A stretch of 64,000 nucleotides of DNA from Nocardia sp. CC227C (GCF_030767025.1 NZ_JASITE010000006.1:358481-422480), one strand, 5' to 3'. Shown: positions 45,172 through 55,391, numbered from the stretch's first letter. Made by a program: numbers and translations. Notes: generated by a model from the letters alone, not told the origin.

Positions 45172-46160
45172 GCCGTGACCTCCGTCTGTTCCAGCACCGA
45201 CCGGAGGCGGCCGATCACCGTGTCGCGCAACTCTTCCGGGGCCAGCACCAGGGCGTCGGGGCCGAGGCCGGTGAGCAGGCGGGCCAGCCAGTCACGGGAG
45301 CGGACCGGCACCTCCACCACGGAACCGGGGCGGCCGCCGATCTCACGCTCCTCCATGGTCGCGCCGAGGCGGCGGATCTCCTGGCCGCGGCCCTTGGCCA
45401 CCCAGACGGTGGCGGAACCGGTGATCGGGGCCTGGCTGGTCACCCGGGTCACGATCTCGCGCAGGTCCACGTCCTCGGGCTTGTGCACCGCGTTGACCGG
45501 GCCGTAGGGGGTGATCCGCTCCCCGATCCGGGAGATCCGGAAGGTGCGCACGTCGTCGCGGTCGTTGTCGTGGCCGACCAGGTACCAGCGGCCGTGCTGG
45601 GTCACCACGCCCCACGGCTGCACATCGCGTTCGATGTACTCGTCGCCGGTGGTGCGATGCGGGAACCGCACCGCCTGCCCGGCGTCGATGGCGGCCAGCA
45701 GCCTGCCCAGCACCGGTTCGGCGCCGCGGGTGCGCGCCGGAACCGCGGGCACCGACGCCACCCCGTTCTCCGGCTCGACGTGCACCCCGGCCGCGCGCAG
45801 CTTCAACAGCGCGCCCTCCACGGCGGTCGCCAGCTCGGGGGATTCCCACAGCTGCACGGCCACCGCGACGGCCGCGGCTTCCTCGCGGGTCAGGTCGATA
45901 TCGGGGAGTTCGTAGGCATCCCGGTTGATGCGGTAGCCCTCCACGCTGGAGAACCGGCTGACCGGACCGATCTCGAGAGGTATGCCCAGATCGCGCAGCT
46001 CGTTCTTGTCCCGCTCGAACATCCGGCTGAACGCCTCGTCACTCGCGGACTCCTCGTACCCCGCCACCGATTCCCGAATCCGCTCGGCGGTCAGGAACTG
46101 GCGCGTCGACAGCAGCGCGATAACCAGATTCATCAACCGCTCGACCTTGGATATCGCCAC
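45168..46160 (-). CDS. pafB: WYL-domain transcriptional activator PafB
   Basis: 330 residues from GTG 46160. N-terminal winged helix (VERLMNLVIALLSTRQFLTA; SRMFERDKNELRDLGIPL), WYL domain (AVRFPHRTTGDEYIERDVQP; HGRWYLVGHDNDRDDVRTFR), C-terminal WCX extension (RSRDWLARLLTGLGPDALV). It works as a PafB-PafC heterodimer on SOS-independent DNA repair promoters. In mycobacteria pafABC are one operon; here a toxin-antitoxin pair lies between pafA and pafB. Confidence 0.93.
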   Translation of the reverse strand: MAISKVERLMNLVIALLSTRQFLTAERIRESVAGYEESASDEAFSRMFERDKNELRDLGIPLEIGPVSRFSSVEGYRINRDAYELPDIDLTREEAAAVAVAVQLWESPELATAVEGALLKLRAAGVHVEPENGVASVPAVPARTRGAEPVLGRLLAAIDAGQAVRFPHRTTGDEYIERDVQPWGVVTQHGRWYLVGHDNDRDDVRTFRISRIGERITPYGPVNAVHKPEDVDLREIVTRVTSQAPITGSATVWVAKGRGQEIRRLGATMEEREIGGRPGSVVEVPVRSRDWLARLLTGLGPDALVLAPEELRDTVIGRLRSVLEQTEVTA

Positions 46161-46219
46161 GGGTTAGAGGGTAATCGGCCCTACCGTGATCGCGCGCGCG
46201 GGACCACGGTACGGCGCGG

Positions 46220-46624
46220 TCACGCGATCAACTCCACCCGACACGGCAGTCCGGGCGCCTTGCTGAGCTTGGCGTCGGACGTGAGCAGTGGGATGTCCAG
46301 ACGTGCCGCCAACGCGGCGTAGAGCGCGTCATAGAAGGTCACAGTATGGCGCAGCCTCCACGCTTCGACAGACAACCACCCGTGGTGCGCGTAGCGCTCG
46401 TCCACCAGCATCGTCAACATACGCATCCCGGTCAGTGCGGTCCGCTCGCTGATGAGGCCCGTTCGTTCCGCTCTGCGCAGGACGCTGCCCACCTCGGCAT
46501 CGACGAGATGCGGCGCGTGGCACACCGATTCAGAGATTATCCGAGCCGCCGTCACTCCTGCGACATCGTTACGCAGGAACGCGTCGACCATTGCCGATGC
46601 GTCCACAACATACTCGTCAGTCAC
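46220..46624 (-). CDS. vapC: VapC-type PIN-domain toxin
   Basis: 134 residues from GTG 46624 (VTDEYVVDASAMVDAFL). The PIN nuclease acidic residues are present: Asp in YVVDASAMVDAF, Glu in HLVDAEVGSVLRR, Asp in VTFYDALYAALAARL, Asp in LLTSDAKLS. VapC toxins cut RNA (often tRNA or the rRNA sarcin-ricin loop). The start overlaps the antitoxin gene's end by 8 bases, the usual vapBC layout. Inserted between pafB and pafA. Confidence 0.92.
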   Translation of the reverse strand: MTDEYVVDASAMVDAFLRNDVAGVTAARIISESVCHAPHLVDAEVGSVLRRAERTGLISERTALTGMRMLTMLVDERYAHHGWLSVEAWRLRHTVTFYDALYAALAARLDIPLLTSDAKLSKAPGLPCRVELIA

Positions 46625-46856
46625 CCCGCAACTCCCGCAGCGTCTCGACGATGAAATCGCCGTCGGCACCGGGGCCGGGATCACGCTCCAAGGACTCTCT
46701 GATGGCCGCGAGCGCCTCGGATTTGGTACGACGCCGCGCCAAGGTGATCAATTCTCGCCGCATGTACGCCTGCAGCGACATCCCGGCTGCCTCGGCGCGG
46801 CGGCGAAAAACCTCTGCGTCCTCGTCGGGAAGATCCCGAATCTGAATGGTGGCCAC
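46617..46856 (-). CDS. vapB: VapB/FitA-type ribbon-helix-helix antitoxin
   Basis: 79 residues from GTG 46856. The N-terminal ribbon-helix-helix is ATIQIRDLPDEDAEVFRRRA followed by AEAAGMSLQAYMRREL; the C-terminal part (RDPGPGADGDFIVETLRELR) would fold on the toxin. It should repress its own promoter, and a palindrome with a TATTAT -10 lies directly ahead of the start. Confidence 0.9.
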   Translation of the reverse strand: MATIQIRDLPDEDAEVFRRRAEAAGMSLQAYMRRELITLARRRTKSEALAAIRESLERDPGPGADGDFIVETLRELRGD

Positions 46857-46873
46857 AGCGCGATAATAGCGCT
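46857..46873 (-). promoter_or_regulatory. vapBC operator and probable leaderless promoter
   Basis: AGCGC-GATAATA-GCGCT (46857-46873) is a perfect 5-bp inverted repeat with 7-base centre touching the antitoxin GTG. On the minus strand TATTAT (46868-46863) ends 6 bases before GTG 46856, the spacing expected for transcription starting at the start codon. Confidence 0.6.
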
Positions 46874-46899
46874 ACGGCCACCACCGGACGGCGTGATCG

Positions 46900-48258
46900 C
46901 TACATCGAGGCGATGAGCCGGTCCACTCGCTCGTCGACCGAGCGGAACGGGTCCTTGCACAGCACGGTGCGCTGCGCCTGGTCGTTGAGCTTGAGATGGA
47001 CCCAGTCGACGGTGAAGTCGCGGCCCGCCTCCTGGGCGGCGGTGATGAAGTCGCCGCGCAGTTTGGCGCGGGTGGTCTGCGGGGGCGTGGTGACCGCCGC
47101 GTCCACGGCGTCGTCCTCGGTCACCCGCTTGGCCAGGCCCTTGCGCTGTAGCAGGTCGAACACGCCGCGGCCGCGCTTGATGTCGTGGTACGCGAGATCC
47201 AGCTGGGCGATCTTGGGGTCGGACAGCTCCATGCTGTAGCGATCCTGGTAGCGCTGGAACAGCTTGCGCTTGATCACCCAGTCGATCTCGGTGTCGACCT
47301 TGGCGAAGTCCTGCGCCTCGACCGCGTCGAGGGTGCGGCCCCACAGGTCCACCACGGCGTCGACCTGCGGATCGCGTTCGCGGTTGCGTAGATGTTCGAC
47401 GGCGCGGGCGTAGTACTCGCGCTGGATGTCCAGCGCCGACGCCTGCCGCCCGCCCGCCAGCCGCACCGGGCGGCGGCCGGTCAGATCGTGGCTGACCTCG
47501 CGAATGGCACGAATCGGATTGTCCAGGGCGAAGTCTCGGAACGACACCCCCGCCTCGATCATCTCCAGCACCAGCGAGGCCGTGCCCACCTTCAGCATGG
47601 TGGTCGGCTCGGCCATATTGGAGTCGCCGACGATGACGTGCAGCCGCCGGTACTTCTCCGCGTCGGCGTGCGGCTCGTCGCGGGTGTTGATGATGGGCCG
47701 CGAGCGGGTGGTCGCCGAGGAGACGCCCTCCCAGATGTGCTCGGCGCGCTGCGACAGGCAGAAAGTGGCCGCCTTGGGCGTCTGCAGCACCTTGCCCGCC
47801 CCACAGATGAGCTGGCGGGTCACCAGGAACGGCAGCAGCACATCGGAGATGCGGGAGAACTCACCGGCCCGCACCACCAGGAAGTTCTCGTGGCAGCCGT
47901 AGGAGTTGCCCGCCGAGTCGGTGTTGTTCTTGAACAGGTAGATGTCCCCGCCGATCCCCTCCTCCGCCAAGCGCTGCTCGGCGTCGATGAGCAGATCCTC
48001 GAGCACCCGCTCCCCCGCCCGGTCGTGGGTGACCAGCTGCACCAGGCTGTCGCATTCGGCCGTCGCGTACTCCGGGTGAGAGCCGACATCGAGGTAGAGC
48101 CGGGCACCGTTGCGGAGGAACACGTTCGAGCTACGGCCCCAGGAAACCACCCGGCGGAACAGATACCGGGCCACCTCGTCAGGGCTCAACCGACGGTGGC
48201 CGTGGAACGTACACGTCACCCCGAATTCGGTCTCGATCCCCATAATTCGTCGCTGCAC
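46900..48258 (-). CDS. pafA: Pup-protein ligase PafA
   Basis: 452 residues from GTG 48258, the same length as the mycobacterial protein. Glutamine-synthetase-like fold: [20 protein letters not shown] at the N-terminus with the Mg-binding Glu, [40 protein letters not shown] and [20 protein letters not shown]. PafA attaches Pup, through its C-terminal glutamate, to lysines of target proteins using ATP. It lies directly beside prcA here; in M. tuberculosis other genes lie between. Confidence 0.96.
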   Translation of the reverse strand: MQRRIMGIETEFGVTCTFHGHRRLSPDEVARYLFRRVVSWGRSSNVFLRNGARLYLDVGSHPEYATAECDSLVQLVTHDRAGERVLEDLLIDAEQRLAEEGIGGDIYLFKNNTDSAGNSYGCHENFLVVRAGEFSRISDVLLPFLVTRQLICGAGKVLQTPKAATFCLSQRAEHIWEGVSSATTRSRPIINTRDEPHADAEKYRRLHVIVGDSNMAEPTTMLKVGTASLVLEMIEAGVSFRDFALDNPIRAIREVSHDLTGRRPVRLAGGRQASALDIQREYYARAVEHLRNRERDPQVDAVVDLWGRTLDAVEAQDFAKVDTEIDWVIKRKLFQRYQDRYSMELSDPKIAQLDLAYHDIKRGRGVFDLLQRKGLAKRVTEDDAVDAAVTTPPQTTRAKLRGDFITAAQEAGRDFTVDWVHLKLNDQAQRTVLCKDPFRSVDERVDRLIASM

Positions 48259-48381
48259 ACCATCGACATTACAGCGAGAGACAGCCGCGCAAGGGCGGTC
48301 GAACGATCCCGATGCATACGTCTTGACAACGATTCAGCACGGAATGCAACGCGGCATCCCCTGCGAGCAGCCATAAAACAA

Positions 48382-48420
48382 GCCCCCGTCACACTCTGCT
48401 GTGCGGAGTGCAAAGGGGGC
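48382..48420 (-). terminator. Terminator after prcA
   Basis: On the minus strand GCCCCC...GGGGGC with inner CACTC...GAGTG pairing is followed by TTGTTTTA, a rare T-rich tail in this genome. It lies 29 bases after the prcA stop and ends the pup-prcB-prcA transcript; the A-rich left flank lets it act in both directions. Confidence 0.8.
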
Positions 48421-48448
48421 CGTTTTCGTCTCTGGTGGAACCGAATTG

Positions 48449-49222
48449 CTACGGGTTCGACGGATCTCCCGCCGACGGCTTCTCGGCCGCATCGGCCGAG
48501 GTCGCCGCACTGGTCTTGCCGGTGATCACATCCTGGAGAACCGCTGCCGGAATGCGGCGGAAAGCCCGCCGGGGCCGGGCTTGCTCCAGGGTTGCCACTT
48601 CCAGGGATCCGACGCCGACCGGCTTGCGGTCCTTTTCGGGTTCGGGCGCGCCCTTCTGCAGTGCCTGCAATGCCACACCCATTGCCGAGTGCAGATCCAG
48701 ACCGGGTTGATAGGACGCCTTGAGGGCGGTCTGGATGGGTTCGGTATTGCCGCCCATGACCACGAATTCCCGCTCGTCGACTATCGAGCCGTCGAAGTTG
48801 ATCCGGTACAGCACCGCGTCCGGGTCCTGTTCCGGGTAGCCGACCTCGCCGATGCAGATCTCCACCTCGAACGGCTTGAGCTGATCGGTGAAGATCGACC
48901 CCAGCGTCGAGGCGTACATATTGGCCAGCGCCCGGCCGGTCACATCCCGCCGGTCGTACTGGTACCCGCGCAGATCGGCCTGCAGAATGCCGCCCCGGCG
49001 CAGATTCTCGAACTCGTTGTACTTGCCGACCGCGGCGAATCCGACCCGGTCGTACAGCTCACTCACCTTGTGCAGGGTCGCCGAGGGGTTCTCGGCGACG
49101 AACAGCACGCCCTTGTCGTACACCAACACCACGACACTGCGGCCGCGAGCGATCCCCTTGCGCGCGAGCTCGGTCTTGTCGCGCATGATCTGTTCGGCCG
49201 ACGCGTAGTACGGCAGTGTCAT
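48449..49222 (-). CDS. prcA: 20S proteasome alpha subunit PrcA
   Basis: 257 residues. N-terminal [20 protein letters not shown] resembles the gating helix of actinobacterial alpha subunits; [20 protein letters not shown] and the barrel strands follow; the end of the fold is [20 protein letters not shown], with a variable acidic tail ([20 protein letters not shown]). Alpha rings cap the proteasome and bind the Mpa/ARC ATPase. It starts by 4-base overlap with prcB. Confidence 0.95.
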   Translation of the reverse strand: MTLPYYASAEQIMRDKTELARKGIARGRSVVVLVYDKGVLFVAENPSATLHKVSELYDRVGFAAVGKYNEFENLRRGGILQADLRGYQYDRRDVTGRALANMYASTLGSIFTDQLKPFEVEICIGEVGYPEQDPDAVLYRINFDGSIVDEREFVVMGGNTEPIQTALKASYQPGLDLHSAMGVALQALQKGAPEPEKDRKPVGVGSLEVATLEQARPRRAFRRIPAAVLQDVITGKTSAATSADAAEKPSAGDPSNP

Positions 49223-50079
49223 GCTTCGCCGCTCCCTTCAGCGGCCGCCGCGACGCGATCGTCCACGATGGCCCGCGTAATCTCTGCCAGCCGGTCCCCG
49301 GTCACATCCTCCGCGCCCTCGGCATCGATGGTGATGGCCGTGGGGTAGATCCCGCGCATGGTGTCCGGGCCGCCGGTGGCGGTGTCGTCATCGGCCGCGT
49401 CGAACAGCGACTCGACCGCGATCCGCAGCGCCCGCTCCTGGTCCAGGCCGCGGGCGTAGGTCTTCTTCAGCGACGACTTGGCGAACAGCGAACCCGAGCC
49501 CACCGCGGTGTACCCGAACCGCTCCTCGCTGCGTCCGCCCACCACGTCGTAGGACACGATGCGCCCGGCCCGGTCGGGGTCCAGCGCGGACGGATCGAAG
49601 CCCACCAGCAGCGGCACGACCGCCAGGCCCTGCAATGCCGCGGGCAGGTTGTCGCGCACCATCTTCGACAGCTTGTTGGCCTTGCCGTCGAAGGTGAGCG
49701 ATACGCCCTCGATCTTCTCGTAGTACTCGAGCTCCACCGCGAAGAGCCGGATCATCTCGATCGCCATACCCGCGGTGCCCGCGATCCCGGCCGCCGAGTA
49801 CGAGTCGGTGATGTACACCTTCTCGATGTCCCGGCTGGCCAGCAGGTTGCCCTGGGTGGCGCGCCGGTCACCGGCGATCACCACCCCGCCGCGGTACGAA
49901 ACCGCGACGATGGTGGTGCCGTGCGGTGCGATATCCGACGGCGCGCCACCGTTGGCGCGCGCACCGTCGGTGCCGAACTTGTTGGCGGGCAACAATTCCG
50001 GCGCGTTCACTCGCAGATATTCGGAGAAGGAGGAGAGGGCGTACCCCGTGTGGAGACGCAAGGGGTCACCCGCTGTCAC
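49219..50079 (-). CDS. prcB: 20S proteasome beta subunit PrcB
   Basis: 286 residues from GTG. A propeptide of 54 residues ends at APHG, and the mature protein starts at Thr55 ([20 protein letters not shown]), the catalytic nucleophile. The Lys in this fold is in [20 protein letters not shown]. Beta rings form the proteolytic chamber. Overlaps pup and prcA by 4 bases on each side, so the three are translationally coupled. Confidence 0.96.
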   Translation of the reverse strand: MTAGDPLRLHTGYALSSFSEYLRVNAPELLPANKFGTDGARANGGAPSDIAPHGTTIVAVSYRGGVVIAGDRRATQGNLLASRDIEKVYITDSYSAAGIAGTAGMAIEMIRLFAVELEYYEKIEGVSLTFDGKANKLSKMVRDNLPAALQGLAVVPLLVGFDPSALDPDRAGRIVSYDVVGGRSEERFGYTAVGSGSLFAKSSLKKTYARGLDQERALRIAVESLFDAADDDTATGGPDTMRGIYPTAITIDAEGAEDVTGDRLAEITRAIVDDRVAAAAEGSGEA

Positions 50080-50267
50080 TGGCCGCCCTTCTGAACGTAG
50101 GCGCGCACGAAGTCTTCCGCGTTCTCCTCGAGGACGTCATCGATCTCGTCGAGCAGGTCGTCGGTATCCTCCGCCAGCTTCTCGCGGCGTTCCTGTCCCG
50201 CACCCCCGTCGACGGGGCCCTCGTCCTCGTCGCCGCCACCGGCGCGCTTGGTCTGCTCTTGTGCCAT
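50076..50267 (-). CDS. pup: Prokaryotic ubiquitin-like protein Pup
   Basis: 63 residues from ATG 50267, with GAGGAGG upstream. Disordered, acidic N-terminus ([20 protein letters not shown]), the helix that binds the ATPase coiled coil ([20 protein letters not shown]), and the C-terminal [11 protein letters not shown]. The final residue is Gln, so Dop must deamidate it to Glu before PafA can use it. Lysine in the tail (K60) matches mycobacterial Pup. Confidence 0.97.
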   Translation of the reverse strand: MAQEQTKRAGGGDEDEGPVDGGAGQERREKLAEDTDDLLDEIDDVLEENAEDFVRAYVQKGGQ

Positions 50268-50409
50268 AGCAGCCGACCTCCTCTGTACTGATCATCGGCG
50301 AGAACGGACGTTCGAAACCGATCTCGTCCCACAACACTACCCAGCCGAGGCGACATCATGCGGGATTCGCCCGCAATGTGCCCCGGCCGCAACACCCGCG
50401 CAATGCCTG

Positions 50410-50428
50410 GTTTCGCTCCGGGCGAAAC
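50410..50428 (-). terminator. Stem-loop after dop
   Basis: GTTTCGC/GCGAAAC with a 5-base loop begins directly after the dop stop codon on the minus strand. It separates dop from pup (161-base gap), suggesting that pup-prcB-prcA has its own promoter or altered message stability. Confidence 0.55.
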
Positions 50429-51928
50429 TCAGTGGGTGAGCTGATCCACCAGCTCGGCGGCGGTGTGCGCGCCGTCGAGCAGCTTGCCGACATGCGATTT
50501 GGTGCCCCGGCGCGGTTCCAGGGTGGGAATGCGCACCAGCGAGTCCCCGCCCAGGTCGAAAATCACCGAATCCCAGCTGGCGGCGGCGATATCGGCCCCG
50601 AAGCGGCGCAGGCACTCGCCCCGGAAGTAGGCCCGGGTGTCGGTGGGCGGATTGGTCATGGCGTCGGTGACCTGCTGCTCGGTCACCAACCGCCGCATGG
50701 ACCCGCGCGCCACCAAACGGTTGTAGAGGCCCTTGTCCAGGCGCACATCCGAGTACTGCAGATCCACCAGGTGCAGTTTCGACGCGGCCCAACCCAGCCC
50801 CTCGCGATTGCGAATCCCTTCCATCAGGCGCAGTTTCGCGGTCCAGTCGAGCAGATCGGCGGTTTCCATGGGGTCGCGCTCGAGCAGGTCGAGCACATGC
50901 GCCCACTTGTCGATCACGTCCTTGACGCGCGGATCGTCATTGCCGATGCGGTCGTTGTACTTCTCCACCCGGTCCAGGTAGATGCGTTGCAGCGCAAGGC
51001 CGGTCAGCTCGCGGCCGTCGGCGAGGGCGACGGTGGCGCGCAGGCTCGGATCGTGGCTGATGGTGTGCACGGCGGTGACCGGGCGGGCCAGCTGCAGATC
51101 GGAGAGGTCCTCCCCCGCCTCGATGAGGTCCAGCACCAGCGCCGTCGAGCCGACCTTGAGGTAGGTGGACCATTCCGAGAGGTTGGCGTCGCCGATGATG
51201 ACGTGCAGGCGGCGGTATTTGTCGGCATCGGCGTGCGGTTCGTCGCGGGTGTTGATGATGCCGCGCTTGAGGGTGGTCTCCAGTCCGACCTCCACCTCGA
51301 TGTAGTCGGCGCGCTGGGACAGCTGGAATCCGGGCTGGTCACCGGACTGGCCGATGCCCACCCGCCCGGAACCGCACACCACCTGGCGGGAGACGAAGAA
51401 CGGGGTGAGGCCGAGGATGATCTGGTTGAACGGCGTCTCCCGGCTCATCAGGTAGTTCTCGTGGGTGCCGTAGGAGGCCCCCTTGCCGTCCACATTGTTC
51501 TTGTAGAGCTGCATTCGGGGGGCGCCGGGCACGCTGGAGGCGTAGCGGGCGGCGGCCTCCATGACACGTTCACCGGCCTTGTCCCAGATGACCGCGTCCA
51601 GCGGGTCGGTCACCTCGGGGGCGGAGTATTCGGGATGGGCGTGGTCGACGTAGAGGCGGGCCCCGTTGGTGAGGATCATATTGGCCGCGCCCACCTCGTC
51701 GGCGTCGATCACCGGTGCGGGCCCGTTGAGCCTGCCCAGGTCGAAGCCGCGAGCGTCGCGCAACGGAGATTCCACCTCGTAGTCCCAGCGGGTGCGCTTG
51801 GCGCGCGGCACGCCCTCGGCCGCGGCGTAGGCGAGCACCGCCTGGGTGGAGGTGAGAATCGGGTTGGCCGACGGCTCCGTAGGCGTGGAAATGCCGTACT
51901 CGACCTCGATTCCGATGATGCGCTGCAT
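50429..51928 (-). CDS. dop: Pup deamidase/depupylase Dop
   Basis: 499 residues from ATG 51928 ([20 protein letters not shown]); seven upstream residues in frame are unlikely. Same fold as PafA, with [40 protein letters not shown] and [20 protein letters not shown], plus the Dop-specific loop after residue 40 ([20 protein letters not shown]). The nucleophile region near [18 protein letters not shown] contains the conserved Asp. Dop converts Pup-Gln to Pup-Glu and removes Pup from substrates. Confidence 0.96.
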   Translation of the reverse strand: MQRIIGIEVEYGISTPTEPSANPILTSTQAVLAYAAAEGVPRAKRTRWDYEVESPLRDARGFDLGRLNGPAPVIDADEVGAANMILTNGARLYVDHAHPEYSAPEVTDPLDAVIWDKAGERVMEAAARYASSVPGAPRMQLYKNNVDGKGASYGTHENYLMSRETPFNQIILGLTPFFVSRQVVCGSGRVGIGQSGDQPGFQLSQRADYIEVEVGLETTLKRGIINTRDEPHADADKYRRLHVIIGDANLSEWSTYLKVGSTALVLDLIEAGEDLSDLQLARPVTAVHTISHDPSLRATVALADGRELTGLALQRIYLDRVEKYNDRIGNDDPRVKDVIDKWAHVLDLLERDPMETADLLDWTAKLRLMEGIRNREGLGWAASKLHLVDLQYSDVRLDKGLYNRLVARGSMRRLVTEQQVTDAMTNPPTDTRAYFRGECLRRFGADIAAASWDSVIFDLGGDSLVRIPTLEPRRGTKSHVGKLLDGAHTAAELVDQLTH

Positions 51929-52120
51929 GAGAACGAGCCTAGGCGACACCGCGCGGAATCGGGTGCGCCCGGGGCCGGTGCGGTGTCACGCGGGCCGGTG
52001 CGCGACGCGCGTGACCATCGTGCGGCGGATCCGGTCCGGGGTGGTCCGCGACCCGAGTCGTAGCCGTGGTCATCCCTGTGGGCGACGCGGCGCGGCCGCG
52101 GTGTTCGGGAGAATCCGCGC

Positions 52121-53377
52121 ATGCCCGAACCGGTTTCCGCACCGCGCACCGCGCCGTCCGCGACCAGTGCGCGACCCGCCGACCGACCCGCCGCCACGCG
52201 GCCGTCCGGCCGCGTGGCGGCGCTGGACGTGCTGCGTGGGATCGCCATCCTCGGCACCCTCGGCACCAATATCTGGATCTTCACCGACCCGCAGGGCCTG
52301 CTCGGCTATCTCCAGGGCACCGAGGCCGCGAACACCGCCTGGACGTGGACCGAACGCGTGCTCCAGCAGGTGGCGCAGGGCAAGTTCCTGGGCCTGCTCA
52401 CCATCATGTTCGGCATCGGACTGGCTATTCAGCAGCGATCGGCGGCGCGGGCGGGCCGCCCGTGGCCCGGCAAGTATCCGTGGCGGGCACTGCTGCTGTT
52501 CGTGGACGGCCTGCTGCACTTCCTGCTGTTCACCGAGTTCGACGTGCTCATGGGCTACGCCATCACCGGTCTGGTCGTCGCCTGCATCCTGGCCACCGGC
52601 CCGCGCGCACAGCGCCGCTGGCTGGTGTCCACGGCCACCATCCACCTGACCTTCCTGACCCTGGCCGCGCTGGCGCTGCTGTTCGCGCCGCGCCGCGACG
52701 CCGGACCCGCCGAACCACTGGATCCGAACCCCTACGCGGACGGCTCGTTCTGGGATCTGGTGGTGTTCCGCTGGGAGCACCTGCTGCTGTTCCGGCTGGA
52801 GACCATCATCATCTTCCCGATGTCCATCGCCCTGTTCCTGGTGGGCGCGCGCCTGTACGACGCCGGGCTGTTCGCACCCGGGGGCGGGCGAATCCGCAAG
52901 CGGCTCATGATCATCGGTGCGGTGGCCGCACCGCTGGACATGGGTGTGGGGGTCTTCGGCGGCGGTGATCTGATCCTGATCACCCGCTACGGGATCGCAC
53001 CCTTCGTGGCGCTGGGCATCCTGGGGCTGGTGGCCTGGTTCTACCGGAACCGGCCGGGACCCGGCTGGGTCGGGCGGCGGTTCGGCGACGTCGGCCGGAT
53101 GGCGCTGAGCTGCTACATCCTCCAGAACGTGGTGGCGTCGACCATCTGTTACGGCTGGGGCCTCGGGCTGGCCGCGCGGGTCTCCGCCGACGCCCGGGTG
53201 CCGTTCACCATCGCGGTCTACCTGGTGGTCGCCGCGGCCATGCTGGTGTTCGCGCAGCTGTGGCTGCGCCGATTCGATCGCGGGCCGGTGGAGTGGCTGT
53301 GGAATGCCTGCTACCGTGCCGTCGCCGAACGCGGGAGCCCCGTCGCCGAACGCGGGGGTGCTGTGGCAACCAAGTAG
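52121..53377 (+). CDS. DUF418-family membrane protein
   Basis: 418 residues. About ten hydrophobic helices. RVAALDVLRGIAILGTLGTN is the heparan-alpha-glucosaminide acetyltransferase/DUF418-type start; GKFLGLLTIMFGIGLAIQQR and LLFVDGLLHFLLFTEFDVLM follow; the C-terminal DUF418 block has GDVGRMALSCYILQNVVAST and RRFDRGPVEWLWNACYR. Ends with a short near-repeat (AVAERGSPVAERGGAVA). Function unknown; the family may acylate or transport envelope compounds. It interrupts the expected dop-mpa order. Confidence 0.87.
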   Translation: MPEPVSAPRTAPSATSARPADRPAATRPSGRVAALDVLRGIAILGTLGTNIWIFTDPQGLLGYLQGTEAANTAWTWTERVLQQVAQGKFLGLLTIMFGIGLAIQQRSAARAGRPWPGKYPWRALLLFVDGLLHFLLFTEFDVLMGYAITGLVVACILATGPRAQRRWLVSTATIHLTFLTLAALALLFAPRRDAGPAEPLDPNPYADGSFWDLVVFRWEHLLLFRLETIIIFPMSIALFLVGARLYDAGLFAPGGGRIRKRLMIIGAVAAPLDMGVGVFGGGDLILITRYGIAPFVALGILGLVAWFYRNRPGPGWVGRRFGDVGRMALSCYILQNVVASTICYGWGLGLAARVSADARVPFTIAVYLVVAAAMLVFAQLWLRRFDRGPVEWLWNACYRAVAERGSPVAERGGAVATK

Positions 53378-53433
53378 CGAATCACGCCGTGTCCTTGTCC
53401 TGAGCGGCCGTCGGGGGCGGGCAGGATGACGGC

Positions 53434-54645
53434 ATGTCGGTACTCGCCGCGGCCGCGGACCCCACCCGGTCGGCCATTCTGTCGCTGTTGCAGATCGCGC
53501 TGGTCACCGTGCTCGCCACGGTGCTCGCCCGGCTGGCCCGCGGCTATGTGCCGGATGTGGTGCTGCTGCTGGGTTTCGGCGTCCTGATCGGGCCGCACGT
53601 GCTCGACTGGGCCGGGACCGCGGGCGGGGTCGACCTCGTGAGCCAGCTCGGATTGGGCATGCTGTTCCTGCTGGCGGGCTACGAACTCGACCCGCAGGTG
53701 CTGCGCGGCCGGTCCGGACCGGCGGCCTGGCTCACCTGGGCGGCCAGCCTGGTGCTGGCGACCCTGGTGGTGACCCTGGCGGCCCCCGAGTTCGGTTTCA
53801 CCGCGCATGTGGCCGTCGCCATCGCCATGACCTCCACCGCGCTGGGCACGCTGCTGCCGATCCTGAAGCAGGCGGGCCTGCTGGACTCCGCGCTGGGAAA
53901 GGCCGTGCTGCGGCACGGCGCGGTCGGCGAGCTGGGACCGATTCTGGCGATGTCGCTGCTGCTGTCCAGCCGCAGCCCGCTGGCGGCGGTGGTGGTGCTG
54001 GTGCTGTTCGCCATCGCCGCCGCGCTGGTGGCGGCGGTGCCGCGGCGACTGCTGGCCCGCATCCCGGACCTGCGCGGGCTGCTGGTCGAACTCGGCGGCG
54101 GCACCGTGCAGCTGCCGGTGCGCACGGTGCTGTTGCTGCTGTTCACCCTCATGGCCATCGCCGAGGTGTTCGACCTGGATGTGGTGCTGGGCGCGTTCGC
54201 GGCGGGCATGATCCTGCGCACACTGGTGCGCGAGGCCGACCCCCGGCTCGAAAACCAGTTGAACACCTTGGGTTTCGGCTTCCTGATCCCGGTGTTCTTC
54301 GTGGTGTCCGGGATGGGGATCGACCCGGCCGCCATTGTCGGGAAGCCGCTGCACTGGGCGCTGTTCGTGGTGTCGATCGCGGTGGCGCGCGGCGGGCCGG
54401 TATGGCTGGCCGAGCGCTGGTTCGACCACGGCGGCAATCTCACCACCGGCCGGGAGCGCGCGCAGCTGGCGCTGTACTCGGCGACCGGTCTGCCCATCAT
54501 CGTCGCCGTGACCGAGGTCGCCACCGCGGCCGGCCTGATGGCCGACGAACTGGCGTCGCTGCTGGTGGCGGCGGGCGCGGCCACGGTGCTGCTGTTCCCG
54601 CTGGCGGCCCGGATGGTGGGTCGGCGGCCGGTCGCGGCCGACTGA
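53434..54645 (+). CDS. CPA2-type cation/proton antiporter (KefB/Nhe family)
   Basis: 403 residues with about 12 hydrophobic segments and no RCK/TrkA domain. Family features: VVLLLGFGVLIGPHVLDWAG near the N-terminus, GLGMLFLLAGYELDPQVLRG, TSTALGTLLPILKQAGLLD, and the mid-protein GAVGELGPILAMSLLL and VVLGAFAAGMILRTL. The ion (K+ or Na+) cannot be assigned. It begins 56 bases after the DUF418 gene, same strand, so co-transcription is likely. Confidence 0.88.
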   Translation: MSVLAAAADPTRSAILSLLQIALVTVLATVLARLARGYVPDVVLLLGFGVLIGPHVLDWAGTAGGVDLVSQLGLGMLFLLAGYELDPQVLRGRSGPAAWLTWAASLVLATLVVTLAAPEFGFTAHVAVAIAMTSTALGTLLPILKQAGLLDSALGKAVLRHGAVGELGPILAMSLLLSSRSPLAAVVVLVLFAIAAALVAAVPRRLLARIPDLRGLLVELGGGTVQLPVRTVLLLLFTLMAIAEVFDLDVVLGAFAAGMILRTLVREADPRLENQLNTLGFGFLIPVFFVVSGMGIDPAAIVGKPLHWALFVVSIAVARGGPVWLAERWFDHGGNLTTGRERAQLALYSATGLPIIVAVTEVATAAGLMADELASLLVAAGAATVLLFPLAARMVGRRPVAAD

Positions 54646-54674
54646 GATGGATCGCGGCCGACCGCTCCCGCGTC

Positions 54675-55391
54675 TCAGCTCGCGTGCTGGGCTTCGGCGC
54701 GCGAGATCAGGTCGGCGACCAGGCTGTCGCGGGTCAGCGGCACGTCCAGGCTGCGGGCATTGCCCTCCAGCAGCGCCAGCACCGATTCGGTGAGGATGCC
54801 CTCGACCTGTTCGGAGGTCAGGGTGGAGGCGGGGTCGGCGCGCCAGCTGTTCACCACGCCGTCCACGAAGCCGATGATCCCGAAGGCCGTGGGGCGCGCG
54901 CGATTCGTGTCGATCCCCCAGCGGGTGAGCGTGGTGGCGAACAGGTCGGCGAGTTGTCCGCCGATGCGGTCGCGGGCACCGGCCATGGCCCGTGACGCGT
55001 CACCGGCGGTGTCGGCGGCGATGAGGAAGCGGTGCAGGTTCCGGTGCCGCTCGACCCAGCCCACATAGGTACCGACCGCGCCGCGCACGGCGTCGCGCAG
55101 GGTGCCGTCCGGGCGCAGGCGCGGAAGCAGTTCGGCGAGCAGCGATTCCAGAATGTGGCGGCGGATCTGTTCGTCGAGGTCGGCGCGGCCGTCGAAGTGC
55201 CGGTACACCACCGGGCGCGGCACGTGCAGCCGGTCGGCGATCTGCTGCACCGAGATCTCGACGCCGTGCTCGGCGATCACGGCGAGGGCGGCGTCGAGCA
55301 TATCCGCGCGGCGGCGGGCCTTGTGACCGTTCCAGCGGGTGCTGCGGCCGTCCGCCGCGCGGGAGCTGTCGTTCGCGCCGGTCTTGGTCAT
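54675..55391 (-). CDS. TetR-family regulator
   Basis: 238 residues from ATG 55391 (a TTG just upstream is less likely). Helix-turn-helix: ADMLDAALAVIAEHGVEISV then QQIADRLHVPRPVVYRHFDG. The C-terminal domain is helical with GFVDGVVNSWRADPASTLTS. Lies 51 bases after a second TetR gene on the same strand and 29 bases from the convergent antiporter. Ligand and target unknown. Confidence 0.88.
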   Translation of the reverse strand: MTKTGANDSSRAADGRSTRWNGHKARRRADMLDAALAVIAEHGVEISVQQIADRLHVPRPVVYRHFDGRADLDEQIRRHILESLLAELLPRLRPDGTLRDAVRGAVGTYVGWVERHRNLHRFLIAADTAGDASRAMAGARDRIGGQLADLFATTLTRWGIDTNRARPTAFGIIGFVDGVVNSWRADPASTLTSEQVEGILTESVLALLEGNARSLDVPLTRDSLVADLISRAEAQHAS

